The position numbers and the translations under genes are program-made. Below, piece by piece: positions 12,000-24,252 of a stretch of 64,000 nt of DNA. The stretch lies in assembly GCA_000149265.1 (NCBI GenBank), contig CH002036.1, positions 541,578 to 605,577 on the forward strand, given 5' to 3'. The DNA is from Ciona savignyi. Taxonomy: Eukaryota > Chordata > Ascidiacea > Phlebobranchia > Cionidae. A model generated the notes under the pieces. That model was not told where the DNA came from. It was given only the letters and a program-made list of their open reading frames with translations, and did not search any database. How positions within the stretch are numbered: the stretch's first letter is position 1; each line of letters begins with the position of its first letter.

Positions 12000-12220
12000 A
12001 TAAAAAATTGGATCGAGTTGTACGGTCGTGTGGCCAAATCGTTAACGCGACCGATACATATACCCACTCATTTATACAAAAAAACGGTCCTTGTGAATAG
12101 CCCATAATGGGTTTAAAACTTGGCTCGGTAAAAAAAAATTTGGATCAAGTTATCAGAACCAATTGGTAACCTGCCGAATCGCTTGATGGGTTAGAACCCT
12201 GCTATTCAGCCAAAGGGTGT
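12000..12220 (+). repeat. SINE-B copy
   Basis: A tRNA-like head cggtcgtgtggccaaatcg ... gcgaccgatacatatac is followed by cccataatgggtttaaaact (B-box-like) and an A-rich tail. The unit-2 counterpart at 22380-22465 is truncated. Confidence 0.65.
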
Positions 12221-13095
12221 AAGGTACGAAAATTATTGGTAGCTATTCTGAGTTGTTGGTTAAGGCACTAACTATAGACATTGTTTGAAACCAAAGTGTT
12301 CTGTACCCAGTTTAATTTATACGTCATCGCATGTATTTCAGTTGGATAATTTTGGTTTTGAGTTATTTTCCATAGCTAAATTTTTCCTTGTATTTTTTTA
12401 GTTACCGCGCCACTTCGCCACGCCGTCACGTCGCTACGTCATATATTAAAATACACAACAAAAACAGAGTGGCGCGTAAAATTGAATTCTGCTGTAAGAC
12501 TGAAAAGACTAGGGACATGGCTGCCGAAACAAGAAAGAATAACCTTAAATCTTAACGTTCTATTCCATTCACAAATAACTTCCCGATGCAGAAATAACTG
12601 AGATTTTGTAATATATGCGAAAAATGAGATATGTGACTAATGTTTTAATTAAGTTTCTTTAATTAATTTTGGTCGTGTATTAATTTTGGTCGTTGTTTTC
12701 TGTACTTATTACATACCGTGTAACCAACACTCCACTAAGAAGGGATTGTTCAACCAGGTTAAAAAATTTTACCAAAATTTACGATGAGTTCCCGAAAAAT
12801 TAAAAAACTTAAAACTAACGTCAAATTTTTGTCGAAAACAGATTAAACTATCAATACTTAAAAATAACAGTTATACAATAAAAATTACAAAAAGGGCTAT
12901 ATAGCACTTTACTCCTAATGGGAGTATAGTTATTTATTTTTCCTTTATTAAAGAAATAAAGAAAAAAGCAAAGTTTAAAATGGAAGCCGAATAAAACGGC
13001 AACAATTCTGTAATAAAATAACACGTCAGCTAAATACACATGATATTAAGTTAGAAAAAAAACAGATGTTGCCGTTAAAGCTGATATTTAAAAAG
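12221..13095. other. AT-rich end of unit 1
   Basis: No gene is seen. The segment 12840-12960 is the empty counterpart of the Helentron insertion site in unit 2: agttatttatttttcc is uninterrupted here. Confidence 0.6.
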
Positions 13096-15113
13096 GAACA
13101 TTTTGCAATTATTTAATTCAAAGGTTAAAGACTTGACAAAAAGTAAGTAAAAATATATACATTCTTCAACAAATTTGAAATAATAAAATCAAATGCAAAA
13201 GACAAGCCTAGTCCAGAACATGACACGGTGGTCAAGTATTAGCTTGCACATTTTTGAATGTTTAGTGATATCTACTCATGTTGTGATAAGCAATCACATG
13301 CAACCGGGATATCCATCTTCCGGTTCGAATTTGTAAGTTTATCAAACAATTGAATTTCATAATAAATCGGCCTCGGTCGGAAGGTGGCTAGCAACTGCTG
13401 GCATGCTGCTCGACAGCGACTTGGACAAACCGCGAGAGAAAGCATTCCCCACCTTCCCACAATCATGTGGGGCGGTCTCCCACGAAAGATCGGGGGAAGT
13501 ATATCTTGTAGTCCCGAAGTGGGTTAATCTTCGGCACCTAGGATACAATATTCATGTTTATCCCTGTGAATGAACACTAACCCATCGAGGTAATCAGTTG
13601 AAAATATATAAAATCTATATAAAGTTTTAGTGGAAATTGAAGTGCAGTTACTAAGACTGAATTCACAGATTCAATATCACTTTACACTTTACCTTCCGCT
13701 TTCCAACTTTCTTGCGTCTGCCAATAGAACAGATAACACCAAGCACGTCAACGCCATGAAGAAAATACAATTCCTCTGCAAAATAGTTTTTATAATACAA
13801 AGTTGTGAGTTTCATTGTTCCGGTTAACTTGCAAACTTATTTTACGTTATTTACCATATTTTTCTTGTTTCTTTTTACCTTTACAATCTCGTTCAAGTTT
13901 AATATCCACTTAAAAAATTAAATGGTCATTTATCCAATACGACGTTCTTTTATAGCAGGAGAATATTACGATACATGGTTTTCGGTTTAAGGACATTTGT
14001 TAATTTTCCCATGTTAACCACTTCCTTGTTTTTTTTATTTGTTTGATTTTATAATCGGTTGCACCAGCAAAAAGGGTACACATGCCAACCTACTCAGGTA
14101 TAGTAGCGTAACCTAAAACTGTGCAGAAAAAAGTTTATAGTACAGAAGATATAAAATGTTTCTTTTTCGTAACCGTACCGGGAATACAGATAATTGTCGC
14201 CGTTCTGGGGATAATGTTAGTATACGGCATAATATCGTGTTTCAACATTTGATTTTCCCTCGATTGTTAAACAAGAAACTACATTTGTTTTGTGTTTCCA
14301 TTCACAGTCTGATACATGATCTCCAATAACACTGCCAAAAATCCTTAACGTTCATTGTCTTTGTGTAAGTGTCGGTGGCAACTACACACCCACACGCTGT
14401 TCAGTTCTTGACTAGGGGATAGCAGGACAGAATAGATAGGAAATATACACCAGTTCCCCTAAATATTCAACCACTAACTGGGGGGTTGGATTTTAAAGCG
14501 TTATTATACCACAGTATGACCAATAATTCATTCAGGCTGCGGTGTTATATTTCAGTGAAATAGTTAAAGATAACTCCCTATACTTATAGTTTAGTTAGGG
14601 CGAGATACGTTACAGTGCCAGATAAAGCAGCCCATATTTGGCATATTTCTTTTATTATTTTATGACATTTTTGAAATTTGAAAGCCCAGTGACTGGAAAG
14701 CACTGTTGATTCCAAATTTTTAAAATAAATTAAAAAAAACACATTTAAACACAAAAAAAACAATTAACCCAACAAACCCCCCAAAATATAAAATACCTAA
14801 GAATATATACTAACCGCTATTATCAAATGTATAAAGCAGCTAGATGTTTAAAGCCATTTTAGTTTTTTTATGTTTTTTTTATTTATGTCAGGGAACTTAA
14901 ATATTTGTGTTTTCTTCGTTATATTAAATAACAGTCATTGAACATGTTATTAAAAATACACGGATTTGTTTATTTAGCACAATAAATAAAGTTTGCATAA
15001 TATATACACATTTCAACTAGAAAAAGAAAAGATATAAAAAAGTGATAATACATCTAAGTAAAGGTGTTTTGATCAGTTATAATGCATAATGTATAAGAAT
15101 TCAGGTTGATTTG

Positions 15114-16560
15114 TCAACAAAAACAAGTATGTGGTACAAGAACAGCCTCGTTGTATAAAGATCGCACTGTTCGGTACTCTGTCCCTGCTGCATACCTGTA
15201 AAGCATCATAACTTTATAGAAGGTCTAGCTTATACGCGTTTTTGCTCCTTCGTTACATTAAACAAGATTAGCGCGAATATTAATTAAAAAAGATTCAGGA
15301 AAATCGGTAAAACTACACTGGTTGAAAAACGTCGGTATATACACATGGTGTAATAGTATAAAAAGAATACTTGTTTGTTAAACCTTACATTTCTTTCAAG
15401 CCGAAATAATGGTAAATGTTTAAAAATTGAAGGATTACGATTTCAAAATTTTTGGACTTTAAAGTGCAAGAATGATGTAAGCATTCCCATTTTCTACCCC
15501 ACATACACAGTATTTAAGCTAAGATTTCTGGTATATTTTAATTTATATACAAAAACATTCTATTCAATTGTTTTATTTATTTAGTATTTTTGCCGAGTTA
15601 ATGTTTTAACCCATGATTGCATGTCACTGATAACGTATTTGAATAGAATGTATAGTACGTGTTAACCAGACATTAAAATTTCATTAACCTTCACATATCT
15701 CAGTACTTACTGTCTCGGTCTTGGACCACTTATGGAGCATAGACCACATGTTGGTCCTTTGAAACTGAAGCCTTTACACTTGTAAGTATGTTCAGTCCAA
15801 TTCATTTCAATATCGTTGTCCAGTCGTCGGCATCTAGACCCGAAAAATGTTTATATACAATTTTTTTCTAAATTGTCCACACTTTTCGAATTAATCCAAA
15901 GCAATTCATACTCAATAGTTCTAAAACTTAAGACGCCAGGATTAAACCAGCCAATGTCGGTAATGTTTTGCGTTTGTTTAAATTGAACGCTTCAAATCTG
16001 GTTGATATTAAAATATAAAGGGAGTTATCATTAAAGTAGCAATTTTTATACCGAGGTAAGTTTTGATCCCATGATTGCTTCGTCACTAACACCGGTTTTA
16101 TTTATTATGAAACGGTATGGGAATCGGCTGTCCTAGCCAATCGGCTACAGCATCGTAAAACACGCTACAGAAGGGGTTGTCATTAAACCACGCCACAGAA
16201 GGGCTTATTGGCACGGCATAATATTGTATTTGTTGGTTCAAATTGAGATAATAATTAGATCGAATACCAAACCAAGTACCTGTCCTTAACGACGTTAACA
16301 TGTCTCGCTCTGGATATTTGTTGTCCATTTGTTATCGACTCGGAGGCACAGAGAATCAAAATCGCAATAAGTACCAGTTTCATCTGCGTTAAATGATAAT
16401 TTTTTTAACAATTAGGACAAAAAACTATAATTCTTAACCTCAGCGCTTTGTATATGCACTTGTAGCTATTATCTTACTTTTATCGAAGTTTTCTTTTTTA
16501 TAATTGGAATTCAGTAGAACTCTTGTAACAGTTTCTTTTTATCTGGTTGTATTCCTAATC
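15114..16560 (-). CDS. Secreted six-Cys peptide family 1, copy 2
   Basis: The non-coding first exon ends at 16478 (donor GTAAGA). Coding exons are 16383-16280, 15833-15711 and 15195-15114. All are GT-AG with phases 2, 2, giving 102 aa. The signal peptide is MKLVLIAILILCASES. The mature part runs through QISRARHVNVVKD, then Cys-RRLDND, NWT, YKC, GPTCGLC, SGPRPRQYAAGTEYRTV, and ends TCFC-stop. Cysteine spacing is C-x17-C-x9-C-x2-C-x32-C-x-C, the same as copy 3. The short CGLC and CFC pairs faintly recall cystine-knot ligands, but no family can be named from sequence alone. A conserved poly(A) signal is at 14969-14974. Confidence 0.76.
16040..16165 (-). repeat. SINE-B copy in family-1 copy 2 intron
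   Basis: This is the paralogue of the 5600-5720 insertion. It is shared by both units, so it predates the duplication. Confidence 0.6.
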
Positions 16561-16590
16561 AGTTTGACTCGATATTTAATTTTCTGCCTC

Positions 16591-16597
16591 ATTTATA
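16591..16597 (-). promoter_or_regulatory. TATA box of family-1 copy 2
   Basis: TATAAAT lies in the same conserved block as in copy 1, about 115 bases upstream of the 5' exon donor at 16478. Confidence 0.65.
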
Positions 16598-18159
16598 CAG
16601 TGCTTACGGAAATGAAGCTGAAATGAAACTAAATTCGAGTCGTCGCTTTCGGCTTCGGAATTCCACTTATCACATAACATTATGTTGATGAGTTAAGAAA
16701 CTGATTTCGTGTGCAACTAATTGTGAAGGTGGAAATTGACATTCGATCGAGCAACAATGTATTTCAAAGCCTTTTGTTGATCAGTTTGATACGAGTACTG
16801 ATTTTTCTTCACATAAATATAAAGTTCATCTAGGAAACAGGTTGGTTTTTTGAGTTTCTACGGGTTCTCTCATTTGACAGTTTCCCTTCTTGCTGATTTC
16901 TCTCTTTTTAAGGCTTGTTTTTTTAGAAATGTGTTTCTTAAAAGGTGACATATTTCGTATGAGTTTTAGTAAAAACAACAATATTTACTAAAAACAACAA
17001 TATGTCTTTCAAGCTTTTAATTTACAGTGGAAAACTCTGTTGGAAATTGTGGAACATCAACTAGTGAAATCTAATACGAACAGTTTCGGTAATCACATGT
17101 CGCTGAGGAGAAATCTGTAGATGGACCACCCTCGCTAAAAGGATTGGCCACCCTCCGAAAAAAATGTTGTGAAAGCCGAACTGTACGACATTAAACGTAA
17201 ATTAAATAAATCAGTCTCTATGCTTGAACGGATGGGAGTAGCCCTCTCTTTGTCATGGTATTTAAATATGTATTGTTTTAAATTATAATGGTGGTATTTC
17301 CCTTTTGTATAGTTGAAAGTAGCGTGTGCTATAGGCTGTGCGACGGCGTTTTCGTTTAAAGCCGTTGATTGTGCATCTTCTAGCTGTTTTTATTGGGAAA
17401 TAGTTCCTGATGTACGAAGGGTTACCAGCTCAAAATTGTATGAAACATTTTGAAGGGTTTTAAGTTTAGGATGCAGATTCCGAATATACGCCGTCTCGTA
17501 TTCGTAACAATCGTATGTTTTTATGTTACTTAAACGCATACACTCTTTGTCCGTGCTGATAAAAAATAGGCGCAAAACAAGACACTTTCCTTATATTAGT
17601 TAAACTAATGCGCGCCGGTGTTCTCGTTTAGCTGTAAAGTTTTGTAATAGTAGAGCAGTGCTTTTTGAAATAATAAAGGTGTTGATTGTGCATCTGCTGT
17701 TTTGTTGGGAAAAAAGTTGCCGATGTACGAAGGGGCATGGGTTAAAAAAAAAGTTTTTAAATACTTTTAAAGGGTTTGGAGTTTAGGTTGCAGATCCAAG
17801 CTTCAATTTTAAATTATAAAAAAAATCTGAGACTTCCTATGTCAGGATTTTGAGTGATAGCTGTTTTTGTCAGATTGCATTCGAGAGATAGGAGAAGTAA
17901 TTAGTTGAACGTCTTCTTAAGTACCAAATGACTAGTTACCTATTTCAAAGTAGAAATGCATATGTTTATATTATTGGTGGGTTTGTGAGTCATCTTTTTG
18001 TAAAATGTTATAGTATAGAAACTGGTTGCTCGTTTGTCGTTTGTGTTCTTGGGTAAGGCACAGAGCGGACGACGCCTTGGCTTAATGTATATATGGATTG
18101 TACAAAGCTAAAGTAACATTTTAATCATATGCGACCCTTTATAATAACTCGGGTAATCA

Positions 18160-18300
18160 ACGATGGGCGGAGTTTCCAAAACCGAACTGTCAAGGCCAAG
18201 CGCCGGAAAGAAATACTTACCGCGAAACACAACAATGCATCGTTTACAGGTAAGCACGGAAATGATTAAAAACTGCCAAGGGCTTCTTGTCAAGCGCAAG
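18160..18300 (-). promoter_or_regulatory. Orphan family-2 5' exon module, unit 2
   Basis: This is the paralogue of the 7785-7905 block. The minus strand carries donor GTAAGTATTTC ending an exon-like segment, again without a recognised coding exon downstream. Confidence 0.4.
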
Positions 18301-18799
18301 GCATCCTGACGATTAATAATTAAGTGTATATATTGATAGACGTTCAAATAAACCAGAGCCTTGTCGTATCAATGCATTTGTAATGCTGCATAAAATATTT
18401 TTTCCACGAAACACAAATAAAACTTTGGATCTAATCCAGAGTTCGTTCGGAATTGCTTTCTTCGAAGTCCTGACCTGAAATTAATTTAAAATATATTTTT
18501 CTTTAAAAGTTTGTAAGAAGTGAATTGTGAATTTACAAACAGACGAAATAAGATGTGTCACTTTTAATAAAAAATAATAGCCAGATAAAAATAATATGTT
18601 TTTGCTGTAGCTTTTGCAAAATTCATGGTTACATAACGGAATTAAGGTATATAATTTGGTATTGGTATCAAAAACCCTTTCGTTATAAAGTTGTTCAAAC
18701 ATCATACCAGACCGTCTTTATATGTTTTTGCCAGTTTTCTTTTGTTCCCACTGAAGGAAAAAACACATAATTTATTTAATCTTGCTGATGTAGTTTTAA

Positions 18800-19080
18800 C
18801 CAGACGGTTGGCTTAGTCGTTAGTAACGTCATCGATCTACAAGTAGTCACAAGGTTGCACAATCAAAACCAGACGATTGGGCGAGGCACTTAGTTAGCCG
18901 GCATTGTGTAAAACCACTAGATGAATGGGTTCTACCAAAACTGCACAAAAGTCTTAATCTTGCACAAACTACAACATCTCCGGTAATTGGTCGCCGGGTG
19001 CGGATAATCTGACGATTTTCCGTCTGATACTCCCCTTTGTGTCCCCTTGGTTCACAGAGATAAAACGTAAATTCATAACA
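18800..19080 (+). repeat. Old SINE-A copy
   Basis: This is the unit-2 paralogue of 8425-8715 and lies in the family-2 copy C intron. Confidence 0.6.
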
Positions 19081-19494
19081 AAAACGGGGAGGTCAAATAT
19101 TTCGTGGTATGTCAAAAATAAATTCATACTTGTAGTTGAAGATAGATGTTGGTGGTGCTGAATTTCTTGATTTACCCACTCTGTGTGCTTCGGAATATAT
19201 TTTGTTTGCATATACTGGTCCCATAACACAATATCCACAACAGAAGAAATGCCGATTGACAAACTGCCATTTTAAAGAATCTCACAAGCAATTTTCTATA
19301 AAAATGTTTTTGTAAATACAGATATTTGCAATGTTTAGTAACAAAGATAAAATTCATATACCGATTTCCATATTAAAAACAAATGACAAGCCCATATTTG
19401 GTTTAAAACTTTAAGCCGTTAAAAACTGATCACACATACAAAGAAAGTCTTGGTGACGAGCCAATCACGGACTTGAATTGCTTACTTTGGTAAC

Positions 19495-19765
19495 CGACAA
19501 GTTGGTCTGGTCACTAGACTCTAGTTGTTCTCTCCGTCTCATTTCCGAAGGTTAGGGTTCGAAACTGGTCGCTAGCTGGACGGTCGTGTCCTTGAGCAAG
19601 GCACTTTACGGACATTGCCTGAACCCAGCGACTTAAATCTACTAAATCAAAGGAACGGCTGAATCATTCATAACCAAATGCAATAGCTCTGGTAACCCGA
19701 CGGTGGGCGCGAGGTGATCTGACGTTTGTCTGTGTATATCTACATGAATATCCTAATAGTCTGAA
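19495..19765 (+). repeat. SINE-A copy
   Basis: This is the unit-2 paralogue of 9125-9395. The segment ggttcgaaactggtcgctag is intact. Confidence 0.75.
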
Positions 19766-20764
19766 CATGTCTATACTGTCGGTCACAATTATACACAAAA
19801 AGTAATCAGCATACACTTATTTATAAACAACTTTGCTTAGTGCGGTTATCAAACCCTGAATATTGTATAAATTTGACATTAAAATTCGACTTACCTTTAA
19901 ATACAACACTTTGGTAGATTTTCTCAAAATGAACTGTCAGTGCCAAGCGCCGATAAGAAAGACTTACCATGAAGCGCAAGGCGTCGGTTGCCGATAAGCA
20001 CGGAAATGATTAAAAACTGCCAAGGCTTCTTCAGTAAACGCAGCCGTTATATAATACACTCTTTGTCCGTGCTGATAAAAAATAACCGCTAAACAAGGCA
20101 TCTTCTTTATATTAGTCAAACTGGTATATTTCTAGTAGTAATCTTTTTTCGTATTAACGGGTTTCAAAACATGTGATATGTTGCGATATGTACCACACCA
20201 TATGTACGACGCCATATATTCTCTGCATTCCGGGATGGTCCATAATGTCGGTTATTCATGTTTACGCTCTTGAATGGAATGGAAAACGAGTTTGAATCTT
20301 AACACATTACTGTCGGGTTACCGTAGCGACTGGGATGATGTATATGATCGATATGTTTCTTCAGATTTAACAAAAAATACATTAATTTAAGTGGTAGTAG
20401 GCATATAGACGTTGCGTGCTTTTGTTATTACAGCATTAATTTAATATGGCGCAGTAATCTATACGGTGACTTGTAAAGAACTCATGTATATAAAATCAAC
20501 GGTGGTTTTAAAGACACGCATATCTAATGAGAAAGTTTAAAGCTTATTTGACGGGAAGTTCTTAATGAGTTTTCCAGCTCCTTGAAGGGGCTTCGTATAC
20601 TCCACGCCTATTCTCTTTCAATATTATAAAAATATCCGGATTATTTTAAATAAAGTTAGCGGAAGATGTCTGCAGCTATGGTTTTCATTTGCTTCGCTTA
20701 GACAGCCGGGTTATGTTTTAAGTACCGAATAAATAGTCTACCAATAGTATACTAAAATTACTCA

Positions 20765-20860
20765 GGCAATCGACGATGTGCGCAAGGTATCTTAACGATT
20801 GGCCGTGTTAGAACTTTCCTTGCGTATTCCTATTCACGGGGATAAAACCTAGAGTATCTA
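20765..20860 (+). repeat. SINE-A tail fragment
   Basis: This is the paralogue of 10385-10480. Confidence 0.5.
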
Positions 20861-21114
20861 ATAATTAGGTGTGTATGATAACACACGTCCAATAAATCAG
20901 AGCCTTGTCATATACAATGCATTTTAATGCTATATCAAATTTTCCACCAAACACAACGAAAACGTCGGATCTAATCCAGCCTTATTTCGAAATTGGTGTC
21001 TTCAATACTTTCTTCTGTAAACAATTTAAAATAAAGTATTCTTCAGAAAATTTTGAAGCTTAATTTTATATTAGAAGGGAATCACATTAAGACGAAAAAA
21101 ATGAGTGAATTTTA

Positions 21115-22110
21115 CTAAAAACAAACAAGAAAAATAACAAGAGTTTTCGCTGCAACTGTGGTTTTTTAATTATAACTCTTGCAAAATTGACGATTACATA
21201 ACAGTATTAGGGTATTTGACTTGCCGTATTAAAAAATAGATATAAAGTTAATAACATAATATCATACCTTCTTTAAATTTATTTGGCATCCTTTCGTTGT
21301 ATCTGAAAAAAACACTCCGTACAATATGTACATAAACATAGCTTACGTCATTACCAGGCAACTGCTAGCTTTGATCAACCGTGGACATTTACGAGGGATA
21401 TTCATTTATATCCCAAAAGCGAATTCCTAAGACCATGCTCAGATATTTCGTGTTAAGTCAAAAATAAATGCATACCTGTTATTGTTGCTGGTTGCAGGTG
21501 TATTTCTTGAATAACCCATTATCTGTACATTTTCCGGGCAATTTTTACGCTTGCATTTACTCCTCCCATAACCCAATATTAACAGGAGGAGAAATGCTGT
21601 TTTACAAACTGCCATTTAAGTAAATCATACACGAATTTACCTATAGCAAAAGTATATTTGTAAATGTAGATTTTTGCAATGTTTTGTAAAATGAATAGGA
21701 TTCATATACCGATTTCCATATTAAAAGGAGTCTAAACGACTTGCCCATTATGGGCTCTTATTTTCTGACTTTGTTTACTATTTGCAATTTTAATAAATAT
21801 CGAAGTATTAATCACAATATACTATTTAAACGTCTGCACGCCACCATTAAAAATCTCGACGAATATTATACACATAAGTAACCATCACACCCCTATTTAT
21901 ATACAAATTTGCTTGGCACTTTTACCAACCACTTAATAATTCACAAAAATCGACATTAAAATCAAACTCACTCTCCAATAATTAATACTGAACCTTCAAT
22001 GCCAAGTGCCGATAAGAAATACTTACCATGAAGCGCGATGTGTCGGTTGCAGATACGCAGGAAATAATTAAAACTGTCAAGGCCTTCTAATGTTACTTAA
22101 ACGTAGTATT
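21115..22110 (-). CDS. Small secreted peptide family 2, copy D
   Basis: The 5' exon ends at 22027 (donor GTAAGTATTTC). The signal exon is 21640-21476 with ATG at 21615, the micro-exon 21302-21268 and the last exon 21149-21115 with TAG. The product is 69 aa. It is the unit-2 partner of copy B: MAVCKTAFLLLLILGYG, then KCKRKNCPENVQIMGYSRN, YNERMPNKFKEA and a hydrophobic end TLVIFLVCF. The frame is intact. Several B-D differences fall in the micro-exon (L/M, Y/F, N/K). Confidence 0.58.
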
Positions 22111-22379
22111 CAATACACTCTTTGTTCGTTCCGATGAAAAAATAAACGCTATAAGTGTATTTTCGGTATGTTTGTTTAATTGGTACTTGTATTTTTATTT
22201 GCAAATATTTTGAGTGAAACTGGTGTTCAAAGCGTGTGATATGCTGCAATGTATATCAAGCAACTTATTCATTGCGTTCCCGAATAGCCCGTAGCGCTAT
22301 CAATTGGCTCATCACCAAATTAACCGCAATTTACCGTCTGGTGGCGATAGCTATTGGAGCGTGTTCAGTTTGATAAAAA

Positions 22380-22465
22380 AAATTGGATCGCATTGTACGG
22401 TCGTGTGGCCGAATGGTTAACGCGACCGATACATATACCCACTCATTTATACAAAAAAACGGTCC
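22380..22465 (+). repeat. SINE-B fragment
   Basis: A tRNA-like head (cgtgtggccgaatggttaac) joins abruptly to ggtcccagtaagaaggg. A deletion relative to unit 1 removed the rest. Confidence 0.6.
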
Positions 22466-22667
22466 CAGTAAGAAGGGATTCTTCAAATAGGTTAAAAATA
22501 TTTAGCAAAATTTACGATGAATTCACGAAACATTAGAAAACTTAAAACTAACGTCAAATTTTTGTCGAAAACAGATTAAACTATCAATACTTAAAAATAA
22601 CAGTTATACAATAAAAATTACAAAAAGGGCTATATAGCCCTTTACTCTCAATAGGAGTATAGTTATT

Positions 22668-24250
22668 ATGGGGTCCCACTTTGAAAAAATGGGACACATA
22701 TTGTTTTTGTCCGTTTTTTTTTTTCTTTTTTTTTTTTTTCGTCAAACGCTTGACAGGTATGATTTGTGGACCCAACATCTACCAAAAGGGGTAATGGATT
22801 CACAACGAAACTTGGTAATTTGTTAGACCACATAGTCTAGAAATGCACAGACTAAAATTTTGGGTGATAAATCCAGGGGAATTCCCCTGGCACGTTAAAA
22901 ACCAAAACGGTATTTTTTTCTAAAAAAATAGATCTTTTGCGCATAGCGCTTGAACGATAGCTCCAATTTAAATTAGATTTGACAAAATGGAAGTGCATTA
23001 GTAACTGATTGAACACTTGAAAGAAATAAAAAAATTACCTAGGGAAATACCCTAAAAATAAGATTTTGTTGTCAAATCATGATTGTGACAGGCATGCCAT
23101 GTCGCCCCGACATCTATCAGAAGGAATAATAACTTCGCATGAGACTTTGTTATTTTTTGACAACATGATCTAGATATGCAAAAACCAAAATGTTGGGTTA
23201 TAAATCCAGGGGAATTCCCCTGGCACGTTAAAAACCAAAACGGTAATTTTTCCTAAAAATTTAGCTTATTTGCGCAAAGCGCTTGAACAGTAGCTCCAAT
23301 TTAAATCAGATTTGATAAAATGTAAGTGCATTACTAACTGATTTAACACTTAAAAGAAATAAAAAAATTACTTAGGGAAATACCCTAAAATAAGCTTTTG
23401 TTGTCAAATCATGATTGTGACAGGCATGCCATGTCGACCCGACATCTATAAGAAGAAACAATGTATGCACAATCAAACTTTGTTATTTGTTAGACAACAT
23501 GGGCTAGATATTCAGAAACTAAAATTTTGGATAATAAATCCAGGGGAATTCCCCTGAGACGTTAAAAACCAAAGCGGTATTTTTCCTAAAAAATTAGCTT
23601 TTTTGCGCATATCGCTTGAACGGCAGCTCCAATTTAAATCAGATTTGGTAAAATGTTAGACCATTAAACACTCTGTTCCAATTAAAAGAAAGAAAACATT
23701 TATTAGGGTAATTCCTTTAAAAACGAAGATATGTTCCTGAATTATGATTGTAACAGGTATGCCATATCGTACTGACATCTCCAACAAGGAGATCGACAAA
23801 TAAGACAAGGAGATCGACAAATCAGATTAAAACATTAAGAATTGTTATATAACATAACCCACATATGTAAAAACAGAAACTTACGTAATAAACCCAGTAG
23901 AAACTTACCTACTAAACCCAGTAATTTTCTGAAACAAGAAAAACTAAATCGGGCTTGTTTTGGAAATATAGCTTCATTTCAATACAGCCCTTAAAAGGAA
24001 GCTTTAATTTAAAACATTTGTGGTGAAATGTTCGTAAATTTAAGACGTTTATTTTTTCCCCTTCACATTGAAAAGAAGTTTGGTTTAATAACTATGGGAC
24101 CCATGCGTTTATGCTTGCAGAAACAAACTAGGCTACATACTCAGTGTATAAAATATAAAATGTGGTTAGGGACGCTGTAGAACGAATATATGGCATACAA
24201 CAGGTGTTTTACAAATAGTGGTAGTTAAACACGTGTTTGACACTCTCTAG
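22668..24250 (+). mobile_element. Helentron-like non-autonomous element HINE-1
   Basis: It begins ATGGGGTCCCACTTTG, with a short hairpin against AAATGGGACACA. A poly-T tract and about three ~333-bp tandem core units (starts 22752, 23087, 23419, 23751) follow. The end is a unique tail finishing GACACTCTCTAG, which fits the Helitron CTRR rule. The inverse of the 5' end, ATGGGACCCAT, lies about 150 bases inside the 3' end, an asymmetric inverted repeat. It is flanked by TT on both sides. The uninterrupted target agttatttattttt is present in unit 1. No replicase frame is present, so it must depend on a helper. Confidence 0.72.
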
Positions 24251-24252
24251 TT

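Larger units (their letters stand above)
2875..13095. repeat. Tandem duplication unit 1 (~10.2 kb)
   Basis: Nearly the whole stretch aligns co-linearly with 13.1-22.66 kb of unit 2. Shared landmarks include the tttatcgaacaa / ggcggtctcccacgaaag block at 3100-3290 (13310-13490 and 26840-27030 in the other units), one family-1 peptide gene, two family-2 genes and the same SINE insertions at the same places. The SINEs therefore predate the duplication. Confidence 0.88.
18564..20035 (-). pseudogene. Family 2, copy C (frameshifted)
   Basis: The structure is as in copy A: 5' exon donor after 19968, signal exon 19295-19130 with ATG at 19270, micro-exon 18750-18713 and last exon 18604-18564. The signal peptide is intact (MAVCQSAFLLLWILCYG). 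Two bases are missing relative to copy A just after codon 30, and TAA is reached at codon 33 (ends FRSTQSG). The micro-exon donor has also changed from GTATGG to GTCTGG. It is either a recent pseudogene or a 32-residue truncated product. Confidence 0.55.
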
